Below are positions 45,594-57,075 of a stretch of DNA of 64,000 nt, one piece after another. Source of the DNA: Haematobia irritans (Eukaryota; Arthropoda; Insecta; Diptera; Muscidae). A program made the translations under genes and the position numbers. Position 1 is the stretch's first letter; each line of letters begins with the position of its first letter. The notes under the pieces were generated by a model that made no database searches, was not told where the DNA came from, and saw nothing but the letters and a program-made list of their open reading frames with translations. The stretch spans positions 84,631,983 through 84,695,982 of the forward strand of contig NC_134398.1 in assembly GCF_050003625.1 (NCBI RefSeq), given 5' to 3'.

Positions 45594-46050
45594 GTACGTT
45601 CCGATTTCTTTTAAGAACCAAAAAATTGTGCCCATAATGCCAAAATGACAAACACACCGCGAAAATACGAAATTTAATTTTGAGCAGCATTGCTCTTTAC
45701 GAACAACACAAAAGCAAATGCACGAAAATTAATATATGGGACTGACTCTTTACGAAAAAATCAAAACGAAATGTCAGAAAATTAATTTTTGGAACTGACA
45801 CATTTTTTTAAAAGAGACACATTGCCTATCTATATAACATCTATTGTCTATGGTCTATTCTCTTTACTCCGAATACTCATTCTAATATTCAAATGAAATA
45901 ATATTTAGACTTAAGCATATCAAATTTTTGGCCTTATCATAAAACAGTTTTCCGAAACAACATACATACGGTTTCACAGAAGTTGCTCCCTTTTGATTCT
46001 CTAGCTGTGTTATGTTGACATCTTTTGTCAACCCTCTCGGTTTCCATCTC

Positions 46051-46838
46051 TTTTTATACCCTCCACCATAGGATGGGGGGTATATTAACTTTGTCATTCC
46101 GTTTGTAACACATTGATCTAAGACCCCATAAAGTATATATATTCTGGGTCGTGGTGAAATTCTGAGTCGATCTGAGCATGTCCGTCCGTCCGTCTGTCTT
46201 TTGAAATCACGCTAACTTCCGAACGAAACAATCTATCGACTTGAAACTTGGCACAAGTAGTTGTTATTGATGTAGGTCGGATGGTATTGCAAATGGGCCA
46301 TATCGGTCCACTTTTACGTATAGCCCCCATATAAACGGACCCCCAAATTTGGCTTGCGAGGCCTCTAAGAGAAGCAAATTTCATCCGATCCGGCTAAAAT
46401 TTGGTACATGGTGTTAGTATATGGTCTCTAACAACCATGCAAAAATTGGTCCACATCGGTCCATAATTATATATAGCCCCCATATAAACCGATCCCCCGA
46501 TTTGGCTTGCAAAGCCTCTAAGAGAAACAAATTTCATCAGATCCGGCTGAAATTTGGTACATGATGTTAGTATATGGTCTCTAATGACCATGAAAAATTG
46601 GTCCATATCGGTCCATAATTATATATAGCTTCCATATAAACCGATCGCCAGATTTGACCACCGGTGCCTTTTGGAGAAGAAAAATTCATCTGATCTGGTT
46701 GAAATTTGGTACGTGGTGGTAGTATATGATATTTAACAACCATGCCAAAAGTGGTCCATATCAGTCCATAATCATTTATAGCCCCCATATAAACCGATCC
46801 CGAGATTTGGTTTTGGAGCCTCTTGGAGGAGCAAATTT
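46051..46838 (+). mobile_element. Helentron/DINE-1-like element, 3' truncated
   Basis: 5' TTTTTATACCCTCCACCATA and subterminal inverted repeat, then 153-bp type monomers of the CCCATATAAACCGATC subfamily. Stops at GGAGGAGCAAATTT without a hairpin. Same subfamily as 6259 and 57738. Confidence 0.85.
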
Positions 46839-47040
46839 ATCGGCATTTTGACGATTTTTCGATTTTTGCCCCAAAAATGACGATATTAGCTGCGTTCAAA
46901 AATTTTGACTAAAAGCAGAGCCAAAAAAGAAAGGTTACATTTGACAGTTGCCAGATAGAGAAATTGCGAGTTTTTGTTAGAGATTTCATACATGTTGGAG
47001 CTATACCTCATTTTACGCCTACAGTATTAGTATCACGGTT
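46839..47040. other. Unassigned spacer
   Basis: Starts abruptly after the truncated Helentron-like element with CGGCATTTTGACGATTTTTC. No feature recognised. Confidence 0.4.
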
Positions 47041-47640
47041 GCCACTCGTGCCAAAAATACTCCACCAAAATTTGAAGAAAATTTTACCAAAAATCTACCA
47101 AATAAAAAACAAAATTTTAAGTTGTTGATCAAATTTTTTTAGTTAGTATATAAAAAAATTGTTTTATTCGTAAGATATGTTTTACATTAAATTGATAGAA
47201 AATTTTATTTTTACAGAAAACGTTGCCCAAATTTTATTTCTACAGAAAAAGTTGCCCAAATTTAATTTCTATAGAAAATTTTGTCAAAATTTTATTTCTA
47301 TAGACAATTTTGACAAAATTTTATTTCTATAGAAAATTTTGTCAAAATTTTAGTTTTATAGAAAATGTCGTCAAAATTATATTTATATAGAAAATCTTGT
47401 CAAAAATTTTATTTCTATAGAAAACTTTCTGAGTACTTTATATCTGTAGAGAATTTTTGCATATTTTTATAGGACGTTCTTGAAATTTTTTATTTCTATA
47501 TTTTTCGTATATAGTAAATTCTTTCAAAATTATAATTATTTCTAAGAACATTTCGTCAAAATTTTATTTCTATAGAAGATTTTGTTAAAATTTTATTTCA
47601 ATAGAATATTGTACCTCTTAATTTGAGATTTATGTTCAAA
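47041..47640. repeat. Transposon end with 29-bp minisatellite
   Basis: TATCACGGTTGCCACTCGTG looks like a transposon terminus. From about 47200 to 47620 a unit CAAAATTTTATTTCTATAGA-AAATTTTGT repeats with a 29-bp period (for example 47285, 47314), about a dozen copies. The unit is itself palindromic (CAAAATTTT/AAAATTTTG). No right end found. Confidence 0.75.
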
Positions 47641-47655
47641 TTGTGGAAAATTTTT

Positions 47656-48173
47656 TGTGTACTTGCTTCTAGGAAGCAAATTTTAATTTTTCGCTTTCTC
47701 ATCTTTTTTTCTTCATATGCTATCAGAGTCCTTTAAAAACGAGTTAACGACAACTTTATTTTCCAAATTAAGACTCGACTTCCAGTAGAAATTATGCTAT
47801 GTTTCAAGTAAAACACTTCTTTAAAATAAAGTTTTGAAAAACATGTCCTATATTTGAACGATTTTTTGCTTTGTAGTCAAGATGCAAAAAGACAACCAAT
47901 CTAAAGACACTTTCATTAAATTTAAAGAATTTTTCTGAATTATTAAAGTCAAGTTGACCTTAGCCCAAACATTTTTTCTTTCATGTTATGATACCCATTT
48001 TTAATTCAAATCACTTAATTATAAGGACAATACGACTTCATTGAAAAGTTTATCGACTTGTGGACAAGGAAAAAACTTTATATTAGAGAAATGCGCTTAT
48101 ATGCTAAGCAAAATTTGCATTCGTATTTTAAAGACACGAAATCTTTGACCTCACGACAATATTTTTTTCAGTG
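47656..48173 (-). mobile_element. CACTGAAAA-type MITE, one end truncated
   Basis: Reverse orientation, from TTGCTTCTAGGAAGCAAATT to CACGACAATATTTTTTTCAG-TGTG. Lacks the CTCGGAATCAATACC end found in complete copies. A headless SINE begins a few bases after its end. Confidence 0.8.
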
Positions 48174-48177
48174 TGCT

Positions 48178-48455
48178 TCGACCGAACACCAAAAAGTTTT
48201 TCAGCGGTGGATTATCCCACCTCAGTAATGCTGGTGACATTTCTGAGGGTTTCAAGCTTCTCTAAGTGGTTTCACTGCAATGTGGAACTCCGTTCGGACT
48301 CGGCTATAAAAAGCAGGTCCCTTGTCATTGAGCTTAACATGGAATCGGGCAGCACTCAGTGATAAGAGAGAAGTTCACCAATGTGGTATCACAATGGACT
48401 GAATTGTCTAAGTGAGCCTGATACATCGGGCTGCCACCTAACCTAACCTAACCTA
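48178..48455 (+). mobile_element. tRNA-derived SINE, copy 5, headless
   Basis: Starts TCGACCGAACACCAAAAAGT, just past the B box, continues through the whole body and ends CCTAACCTAACCTAACC. The tRNA-like head is missing, as in 5'-truncated retrotransposed copies. Another short CCTAACCTAACC tract is at 48568-48580. Confidence 0.9.
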
Positions 48456-49272
48456 GTGCCATTCACTTCACAAAATTGGTGACAGACAGAGTTCTCGAAA
48501 GATATAATCATAACCCAGAAAACTCCCATACTTAGATCATTGGAAATGATGTGATTTTGCACCACATCCTAACCTAACCTAAACCCGAATTTATGGCAAA
48601 CGATGCAACAATTATCACTAAAATGTTTATTCGTTTTGATTGTTTTTTTGATTTGTCTAAAATTTGGTTCCTCGAAAAAAAAACTCTTTTTTTAGTGTGT
48701 GTATCCTAAATTTGTATCGAAAAATATTGGTTTATTGTTTTAAGGCGTTTTTCTGTTTGGAACCTAATATTTTTTCAGACACCCAAAGGGATTCACTATA
48801 CTGAAGTTGAAACTTGATGAGTTAAACTATCCTGAAGTGAATTCATAGTAAATCCGCTTAATCGAACGATTTGTTTCTCATTTTATAACAAAACTCAATG
48901 AATGAATTCGTAAATTTAAAATAAATTTAATTTGCTTAAGCATTGTTGGAAAATTGGAGAAGTCTTAAAGTCATTGTACTAAAATTAGGAACACCTAAAA
49001 TTATTATTATCAGTGTTTTTGTTATACGGTGGTTTTGTTTTGTTTTATTTATTTTTTTCAATTTTTTTTTTTACATTTAAATTTTTGCTTTCTTATTGGT
49101 GTCATGTTTATAAATTAAAGTGAATGTACGAGTATGTTGCAGACACATGCATTCTTCGCCAAACCATATGCTGACTACTTATAATTTGACGGGCTTGATA
49201 ATTTGGATTATGGGATTTGTCATAGGATGGAAGTAATTGGTGTAGAAGAATATCAATTGGTTCATAAGTAAA
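48456..49272. other. AT-rich spacer
   Basis: Apart from the CCTAACC tract at 48568, nothing coding or repeat-like was recognised. Confidence 0.4.
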
Positions 49273-50400
49273 TACACTGAAGAAAATATTGTCGTTCAAA
49301 TACGAATGCGTGTTTTGCTTAGCATAGGAGACGCATTTCTCTGACAAAATTGTTTCCTTGCTCTTAATTAAGTGATTCGACTTCGAAATGGGTATCTTTA
49401 CATGAACGAAATTTTTGTGTGACTACACTGAAAAAAATATTGTCGTGAGGTCAAAGATTTCATGTCTTTAAAATACGAATACACATTTTGCTTAGCATAG
49501 AAGACGCATTTCTCTAAAATAAAGTTATTTTCCTTGTCCAAAAGTCGATAAACTTTTCAATGAAGTTGTATTTTCCTTATAATTAAGTGATTTGACTTAA
49601 AAATGGGTATCTTAACATGAAAGAAAAAATTTATATGCTAAGGTCAACTTGACTTTAATAATTCAGAAAAATCCTTTAAATTTAATGAAATTGTCTTTAA
49701 ATTTGTTGTCTTTTTGCATCTTGACTACAAAGCAAAAAATCGTTCAAATATAGGACATGTTTTTCAAAACTTTATTTTAAAGAAGTTTTTTACTTCAAAC
49801 ATAGCATAATTTCTACTGGAAGTCGAGTCCTAATTTGGAAAATAAAGTTTCCGTTAACTCCTTTTGAAAGGACTTTCATAGCATATGACGAAAAAAAGAT
49901 GAGAAAGCGAAAAATTAAAATTTGCTTCCTAGAAGCAAGTACACAAAACCTAAATTTAAAAGAGAATTGTGTCTTAAAAGTATCCTTACTTGTATTCTCC
50001 GCTTCTTTGGCTCGGAATCAATACCAAATTTTTTAAAGTAAAGACAAAATGTTTGGAACCGAATATGCTTTTTTTCAGTGTAGGGACAACTTGGCTTAAA
50101 TAATTTTGAAACAATTGAAACATTGTTTCAAAATTATTTATTTAATAATTAGTGAAATCGTCTTTAAATTTGAATTATATCATTTTTCTATTTGAAGTTG
50201 AGTCTGAACTTGGAAATTTGATAGCATATGAAGAAAACCGAATAAATTCAAGTTTGTTTCATAGTATCAGGTACGCGAAAGTCATATTTAAAAGAGAATT
50301 GTGTCTTAATGGTACTTTTATTATCTGTTTCTTTGGCTCAGAATCAATACAAAATCATTAGAGCAGAGACAAAAACTTTGGAACCGAGCTAGTTTTTTTC
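49273..50400 (+). mobile_element. CACTGAAAA-type MITEs: truncated, complete and truncated copies in a row
   Basis: A partial copy at 49275-49420 (CACTGAAGAAAATATTGTCG) and a complete copy at 49426-50081 (CACTGAAAAAAATATTGTCG to TATGCTTTTTTTCAGTG). A third, internally deleted copy lies at about 50100-50400. All are plus orientation. The complete copy is the reference form for the family: about 655 bp, short inverted ends CTACACTGAAAAAA, no coding sequence. Confidence 0.85.
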
Positions 50401-50408
50401 AGCCCCTG

Positions 50409-51015
50409 CACTGAAAAGAGCATGCTCGGTTCAAAAAATTTTGTCTTTAACAATTTTGGTATTGATTCCGAGCCAAAGAAGCAGAGAATTCAAGTAAGGA
50501 TACTTTTAAAACACAATTCTCTTTTAGATTTGGGTTTTGCGTACTTTTTAATTTTTCGTCTCTTCAGCATTTTTTCTTCATATGCAATCAACGTCCTTTA
50601 AAAACAAGTTAACAACACCTTTATTTTCCAAATTCAGACTCGATTTCCAGTAAAAACGTCTTTAAAATAAAGTGTTGAAAAACATGACCTATTTTTGAAC
50701 AATTTTTAGCTTTGTAGTCAAGATGCAAAAAGACAACAAATTTAAAGACAATTTCATTAATTTTAAAGAATTTTTCAGGATTATTAAAGTCATGTTGACC
50801 TTAGCCCAAAAAGTGTTTCTTTCATGTTATGATACCCACTTTTAAGTTAAACCACTTAATTATGAAGACAATACGACTTCATTGAAAAGTTTATCGACTT
50901 TTGGACAAGAAAAAACTTTATATTGCAGAAATGCGACTTCTACGCTAAGCAAAATTTGCATTCGTATATTAAGGACATGAAATCTTTGGCCTCACGACAA
51001 TATTTTTTTTCAGTG
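50409..51015 (-). mobile_element. CACTGAAAA-type MITE, complete, inverted
   Basis: CACTGAAAAGAGCATGCTCG to CGACAATATTTTTTTTCAGT. It faces the copy at 49426, giving inverted MITEs about 330 bp apart. The foldback element lies just beyond. Confidence 0.85.
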
Positions 51016-51039
51016 TGTATATCTTTTCAGTGTGTATAT

Positions 51040-52615
51040 TAGATAGGGTCACGAAAAAAAGTTGATGCGGTCACCCCCCAGTTTGTAGCATATTCGAAGA
51101 CAATTTCAGAACACCAAAACTTTTTTTTCCGTGCACCCTACGACCCCTCGAAATACAATTTATTGTGCCATGTCGTCATTTGAAGTCCGATCGAAAAGAA
51201 ACGCATATCGTTGTTCGTGGTTGATCAGGGGCTATATTTCGTGCATTGGTCATTTTTGACTCCAACGTCAAATTTGATTTTTAATTTTTTTATTTCGCTT
51301 CGTATACCCCTATGACGCCAATTTCTAATAACCATTATACAGATCTTAACAAAATATGAAACTTTTGCTTTTGAAGTATTTACTTATATTCATAAACAAA
51401 AAAGTTACAGAGATTTTAAAAAGTCAATAGGTCACCCTACACACCACCAAATAGTTTTTGCTGTGTTGTCATGATGTCCGATCGAAACCACATGCACATC
51501 GTTATTCATATCTACGAAATTAATTTATAAGGCATTTAGAACACAAAACCTGTTTATCTGTAAATTTTTAACGGTACTTTTGTATACATACTCGTTGTTT
51601 GCACTACGGCATTTTCTGCGTTATGCAAAGTGCATGTGTTTTTGCTAGAACAACTTAAGAGCCTACTGTTTTAAAATTCTAACAATCACTTTCGCTACAT
51701 GATTTTTTAAGTCTGTCCATATTTTTGTGAGAGAAGGCTGTTGATAGTATTTGAAAAAAGTGAAAACAAAATGAAATTCGAAGCTCGGGATATCGACAAA
51801 ATTAAATTACCAACAAATCATCAAGTTATTGAATTCCTTTTATATTTAAAGAAAGCAGGCACCGCAAGTGTTAAAAAAATAAAAAGCTTACATGTTATAT
51901 AAAAGTTGCAATAAAAGTGGTAACAGAATTGTGGAAAATTACGAAAATTCCAACTTATAAACCTTTATAAATAAACGTGATGAAAACAGTAGGCTCTCAA
52001 ATTATTCTAGCAAAAACACATGCACTTTGCATAACGCAGAAAATGCCGTAGTGCAAACAACGAGTATGTATACAAAGGTACCGTTAGAAATTTACAGATA
52101 AACAGGTTTTGTCTTATAAATCAATTTCGTAGATATGAATAACGATGTGCATGTGGTTTCGATCGGACATCATGACAACACAGCAAAAACTATTTAGTGT
52201 TGTGTAGGGTGACCTATTGACTTTTTAAAATCTCTGTAACTTTTTTGTTTATGAATATAAGTAAATACTTCAAAAGCAAAAGTTTCATATTTTGTTAAGA
52301 TCTTTATAATGGTTAATAGAAATAGGCGTCATAGGGGTATACGAAGCGAAATAAAAAAATTAAAAATCAAATTTGACGTTGGAGTCAAAAATGACCAATG
52401 CACGAAATATAGCCCCTGATCAACCACGAACAACGATATGCGTTTCTTTTCGATCGGACTTCAAATGACGACATAGCACAATAAATTGTATTTCGGGGGT
52501 CGTAGGGTGCACGGAAAAAAAGTTTTGGTGTTCTGAAATTGTCTTCGAATATGCTACAAAACTGGGGGGTGACCGCATCAACTGTTTTTTTTCCTTTAGG
52601 CCGTGACCCTATCTA
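51040..52615. mobile_element. Foldback element, 1.58 kb, 630-bp arms, 8-bp target duplication
   Basis: Ends TAGATAGGGTCACG and CGTGACCCTATCTA. GTGTATAT is duplicated at 51032-51039 and 52616-52623. The left arm (51040 to about 51674) and right arm (about 51983 to 52615) are reverse complements with very few differences. The central 310 bp is single copy and holds a short coding-like stretch. The 8-bp duplication points to hAT or P superfamily mobilisation. Confidence 0.9.
51771..51902 (+). pseudogene. Short coding-like fragment in the foldback loop
   Basis: Open reading MKFEARDIDKIKLPTN...VIEFLLYLKKAGTAS ends at a TAA (51900). A second open piece in another frame (51908-51970) reads AIKVVTELWKITKIPTYKPL. 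The composition, with LPTN and IPTYKP, resembles the N-terminal region of transposon-encoded proteins, but I cannot name the family. Probably a decayed gene start. Confidence 0.4.
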
Positions 52616-52623
52616 GTGTATAT

Positions 52624-53278
52624 CTTCGTTCATTTCTGATTTTAATTTTTCTAACTAATTTTGACAATTTTAACTTCGTTAGAGCGGATAAGTATCCAAA
52701 GTAGGTCTGTTCAGCTGAAACCCAAGAAAAAAAGAGTTTGTAGTTTGTATCCTCAACTTTTGATGTAGTGCAAACTTGGATCATCTCTAATGAATTTACA
52801 TGGGCTTGTCATAGGATAGAAGTACTTCGTTTTCGGATCCATTACATGGATGTAAGAAAGTCAAATCCTCGCCGGGGTGAAATTTTTAATTTAATTTTTG
52901 TTGATTTTCCATTCTTTTTTGCACTGAAAACAGTGAACCCTTTGTGAATCCATTGCAAAATGAACTAAACTGTAGTAAAATTGACCATGATCTAGCCCTT
53001 AAGATTTTTTCTACTTGTTTAGTTTATAATTCTCTTAAATTTTAGTTCATCTATGGCATTGTATTTTAGTTCAATTTTACAAAACCATTAGATTTATATA
53101 CCCCTACCAAGTTAAAAAGTCAGTATTATTTTGGTTAACTTGATTATTTTTTGGGAAACCCGATAATAAAATTTGGTTAACAGTTTCTTTAAAATGTCGA
53201 CGACTAAACTATTTTTATATCAATCATTCCACAGTACAGAGAAATTAAATAATTAAATGAACAACAAACCGTTATATT
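52624..53278. other. Spacer with MITE remnant
   Basis: GCACTGAAAACAGTGAACCC at 52920 starts a fragment of the MITE family complete at 57076. The rest is unassigned. Confidence 0.4.
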
Positions 53279-54015
53279 GGGCCTTTTCGGAAACGCAGTG
53301 TTGCGCTGCAACTGCTGCGCATCACATTCATAATTGCAACATCCGGCAACACTGTAAGCGTCATCCCAATAAACACAAACGTTTGAAAAATGCAAAATTT
53401 CAACAATTTTTCAAACATTTTTTCAAAGGATTAGGGTAATATTCAAGTTGAGAAATTGTTGAGAAAATCGCGTTCTCAACAAAAAACAGACATTACCCTC
53501 AACAGTGACACACATTAGCAATAATATCTCAAGTGTTATCCTCAAACTGAAATGCATCGCTACTCAATAATTTGTCAAACAGTTTACGATGCGAGTCAAA
53601 TTCAAAATTAACATCGTTGCAAATACTTTTCAACCTAAATTTGTATGAATGATATCCCCACTTCAAATTGAAAGTCAAAGCCAAAATTCTATGAATTTTG
53701 TATAATTTATTCATTTTCATCAAAATAACATATATAATAATACACTACACTACATAATACACTACAATACCAATTGATTATTAAACATATCACAAATAAG
53801 AAAAAAAAAACAAACAACAAAACTTTAAATATCTTAAACATTATTAGTAAACACATTTGCATTGATAATTCGATTTCCTTCCTTTTGGTGTCATAAAACA
53901 GCATTAAAATTTATTAACATGCGGGCAATTTGAAATTAGGAACGTACTGGACCGCGTGTTAGAATTGATTTTCAGCAGAAGGAATTCACAAAATATCCAT
54001 TTTAAACTGATAATA

Positions 54016-54532
54016 AAGGGTGATTCTTTTGAGGTTAGGATTTTCATGCATTAGTATTTGACAGATCACGTGGGATTTCAGACATGGTGTCAAAGAGAAA
54101 GATGCTCAGTATGCTTTGACATTTCATCATGAATAGCCGAACGATCTGCCACAACGTCGAATTTTCAGTGAATGGGCCCTAGAAAAGTTGGTAGAAAATC
54201 CGCTTTTTTATCGACAAATTTTGTTCAGCGATGAGGCTCATTTCTGGTTGAATGGCTACGTAAATAAGCAAAATTGCCGCATTTGGAGTGAAGAGCAACC
54301 AGAAGCCGTTCAAGAACTGCCCATGCATCCCGAAAAATGCACTGTTTGGTGTGGTTTGTACGCTGGTGGAATCATTGGACCGTATTTTTTCAAAGATGCT
54401 GTTGGACGCAACGTTACGGTGAATGGCGATCGCTATCGTTCGATGCTAACAAACTTTTTGTTGCCAAAAATGGAAGAACTGAACTTGGTTGACATGTGGT
54501 TTCAACAAGATGGCGCTACATGCCACACAGCA
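54016..54532 (+). mobile_element. mariner (DD41D) copy 3, 3' half missing
   Basis: 5' end AAGGGTGATTCTTTTGAGG with TA before it. The sequence is nearly identical to 37452 up to TGCCACACAGC (54531), then unrelated DNA. It has a different internal deletion from copy 2: here QRRIFSEWALEKLVENPLF is retained, so the lost DNA-binding part is smaller near the catalytic half. The ORF 54188-54547 ends artificially. Confidence 0.9.
54188..54532 (+). pseudogene. Truncated mariner transposase, catalytic domain 5' half
   Basis: Contains FSDEAHFWLNGYVNKQNCR and WFQQDGATCHTA with two of the three catalytic Asp. The third Asp block is lost with the 3' truncation. Confidence 0.9.
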
Positions 54533-55355
54533 TATGAATTAAACTGACGATGTGATGCACATCTTCATCCAGAAGTTGTTGATTTCAACAATTTGTTGTT
54601 TTTACCAATTTTATATGGTTGCACTTGTAATGTTTCTGGAAACGTTTTCTTGTCGATAAGCCAATCATTTTTCATTGGTCAGCTTCTTAATGTTTGCAAG
54701 AATGTAGCATCCAAAGATTTTAGTTTTCTGCAAAGAGATTTAAATTTAGTGACTTCTCTAAAGTGATGATTTAATTTTTCATATTGACCAATTATTATAA
54801 ACTATTTGAAGCAGTTCCAGTTAATTGTCCACCATTTTTTCATCGGTCAGCTTTTTAATGTTTTCAAAAAAGTAGAATCCATAATTTTAGTTTTCTGCAA
54901 AGAGATATACATTTAGTGACTTCCTTAAAGTTTTATTTCATTTATTATTTTCACTTACCTCTTTTTATAAACTATTTGGTTATTTTCCATTTTTTATTAT
55001 TTCTTGCAATTGACCACGAACTTCGTTGCACAAATAAGTATTGAAAACCACATGGTTTTTTCGTTGCATTTTAGGGTAGTGTTTTGTCAAAGTTTTCTCA
55101 TATTATCTTCAACACCTTTTCAAAGATTTCGTCAACATTTTGGCAAATTGGAAGTAATTCACAAACAATTTGAAGATGTATTGAAGATGAGTTATTTCAA
55201 GTCAAGTTGAATTTATGTTGAAAATTATATTTACCATCAAACTGAAAAGTTTTTGCATTTGAAAAACGCTCATCCTGTGTTTATTGGGATATGTTCTAAA
55301 ATGCAACAATGTAGCATATGTTGCGCAAACGTAATAAAAAACACGCAGTATAAAA

Positions 55356-55871
55356 ATGGCTGATGCAGAGAACGAGTAAGTATTAAAATTTTCAATTTAG
55401 TTTTTTTTTTTTTAATTATTATATTATATGTTTATAATATTTTTATTATATTTTCATAATTTTTTAGGGTAGAGGTTGATTCCAAGACAACTAAATTAAT
55501 AGTAAGAGCACGTTTGGATATGGAGGGCGACTTTGCGTCAGGCCGAAACAAAAATCTGTGTTCTGGAGCAAAGTGGTCGACAAAATTAAGGAAAATAAAC
55601 CTGATTTCACACTCACGAAGGAGCAGACAAATAGGAAATTTATAAATATGCAAATATGTTATCCAGAATGGTTCAAGCGCACACAGCAAGGACTGAAATC
55701 AGGAATTTTACACACACGTTTGACAAATATTGTTATGCTTACTTGAAATGTAGATCGGCCCATACGGAAGTGATTGAAAAAAACATCATCCGGGTATTGA
55801 TTGACGACTTCAAAGTATCCCAAAACTTTTGGAATTCTTCGTATCGTCTTGCAAACTTGTTGCAGTATTAA
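55356..55871 (+). pseudogene. MYB/SANT-like (MADF-type) gene remnant of the Harbinger-like element
   Basis: Exon 1 (55356-55375, MADAENE) ends at a GTAAGT donor. The intron ends TTTTTTAG, and exon 2 starts at 55468 in frame: VEVDSKTTKLIVRARLDMEG, DFASGRNKN. After a 1-nt shift near 55555 the frame continues VFWSKVVDKIKENKPDFTLT, KEQTNRKFINM. This matches the trihelix/MYB-like pattern (W, K-I-n4-P-D-F, T-n-EQ-n3-KF). The rest is scattered over two frames. MYB-like proteins of Harbinger elements guide transposase to DNA. Host gene origin cannot be excluded, but the position between transposon ends argues against it. Confidence 0.55.
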
Positions 55872-56281
55872 ATTTCGCTTTTTATACTTTAGATATCTTT
55901 TTTCTGTAAATAACATAGATTTGACCCATTTGAAGAATCTAATTCACAAATAAAATGTATTATATACTTTTCCGTTTGTGGTGTTTTTGCGTTCTAAATT
56001 GCATACAAAATATGCAACAAAAAAGCAGCTGCAATAGCTTATCGGCAACAGCTGCGCAACAAAATCAATGTTGCGCAGCAGTTGCAGCGCAACACTGCAT
56101 TTCCGAAAAGACCCATTATTACGAACATTTTCATACATTTAAAGCAAACTTTCTTTAAGCAAAAGTATTTTATTATAAAAACTTATAATGGAAGTTCTTA
56201 ACACAATGGTTTTTGGGAATAACAATTACACCCACATGGAACAAGAAAGCAGTGAAAAGGAAAAATCCTTTTTTGCAGGGA

Positions 56282-56940
56282 TTTTTATACACTAAACCAC
56301 ATACGTTTGATCGGCCAAAAAATGTGCCTACCAGAAATATTGATTTTAGACCCCATAAAATATATACCGATCGACTCAGAATCACCTCCTGAGTCGATCT
56401 AGCGCTTGGTGTCCGTCCGTCCGTCTGTCCATGTATTTGTTGTTCACAGGATTCCGGTCGCAATTATTAACCGATTTTGATGAAATTTAGTTCAGGGAGT
56501 TTTTTGGGCACAAGGACGAACGCTATTGAATTTGAAAGAAATCGGATCAAATTTAGATATAGCTCCCATTTCGCCCGATTTCGACAAATGGGGTCACGTT
56601 GCGCGTTTTTTCAAACGGATCGTCACCAAATTTGGCAAAAGGTAATCTTTTCCATCGCCCTTCAAGTCTGCAAAATTTCATCCAAATCGGTTCAGATTTA
56701 GATATAGCTCCCATATATATGTACCGCCCGATTTTTCTAAATTTGGCCATAAAACCCTTATTTATCAACCGATCTTACCCAAATTTGGCTAAATGTAGTC
56801 TTCTATAGCACTAACTATATGCGCAAAAAATCATCGAAATCGGTTCAGATTTAGATATAGCTCCCATATATATGTATAGCCCGATTATCCCAAATTTGGC
56901 CATAGAACCCTTATTTATTAACCGATTACAATTATTAACT
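56282..56940 (+). mobile_element. Helentron-like element, third subfamily, 3' truncated
   Basis: TTTTTATACACTAAACCACA start, GACCCCATAAAATATATACC, CTGAGTCGATCTAGCGCTTG and GTCCGTCCGTCCGTCTGTCC block. Monomers with GCTCCC at 56708 and 56861 are again 153 bp apart. No 3' hairpin. Confidence 0.75.
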
Positions 56941-57075
56941 ATAGGAATTGTCAGTAAGTAATTGCTATCGGCTTTCAAGTTAAATTTTCGTACAAAAATG
57001 TTTTCTCATACGTAAAGATCTTATAGTAAATTGCACTTATTTTTTAGTAAGAACTTTACATTTCACAACTAGTTC

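Larger units (their letters stand above)
38799..46050. mobile_element. Repeat family X, copy B, exploded by nested insertions
   Basis: Segments 38799-39562, 42367-42877 and 45594-46050 line up in order with copy A (21899-23400). Between them are element Y (39563-42366) and a Transib (42878-45593). A Helentron-like element starts at 46051, exactly where homology to copy A (GGTTTCCATCTCT) stops. Shared landmarks: GTGGAGTCGAGTATAAACAT and TGCCCATAATGCCAAAATGA. Confidence 0.75.
53279..56114. mobile_element. PIF/Harbinger-like element with MYB-like gene remnant
   Basis: Inverted ends of about 40 bp: GGGnCTTTTCGGAAA-n-GCAGTG, TTGCGCTGCAACTGCTGCGCA. ATT is duplicated at 53276-53278 and 56115-56117. 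The right subterminal zone repeats TTGCGCAGC words. GGG-type ends with a 3-bp duplication and a MYB/SANT-like gene fit PIF/Harbinger, which encodes a MYB-like partner beside its transposase. No transposase seen. A mariner copy is nested at 54016. Confidence 0.75.
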
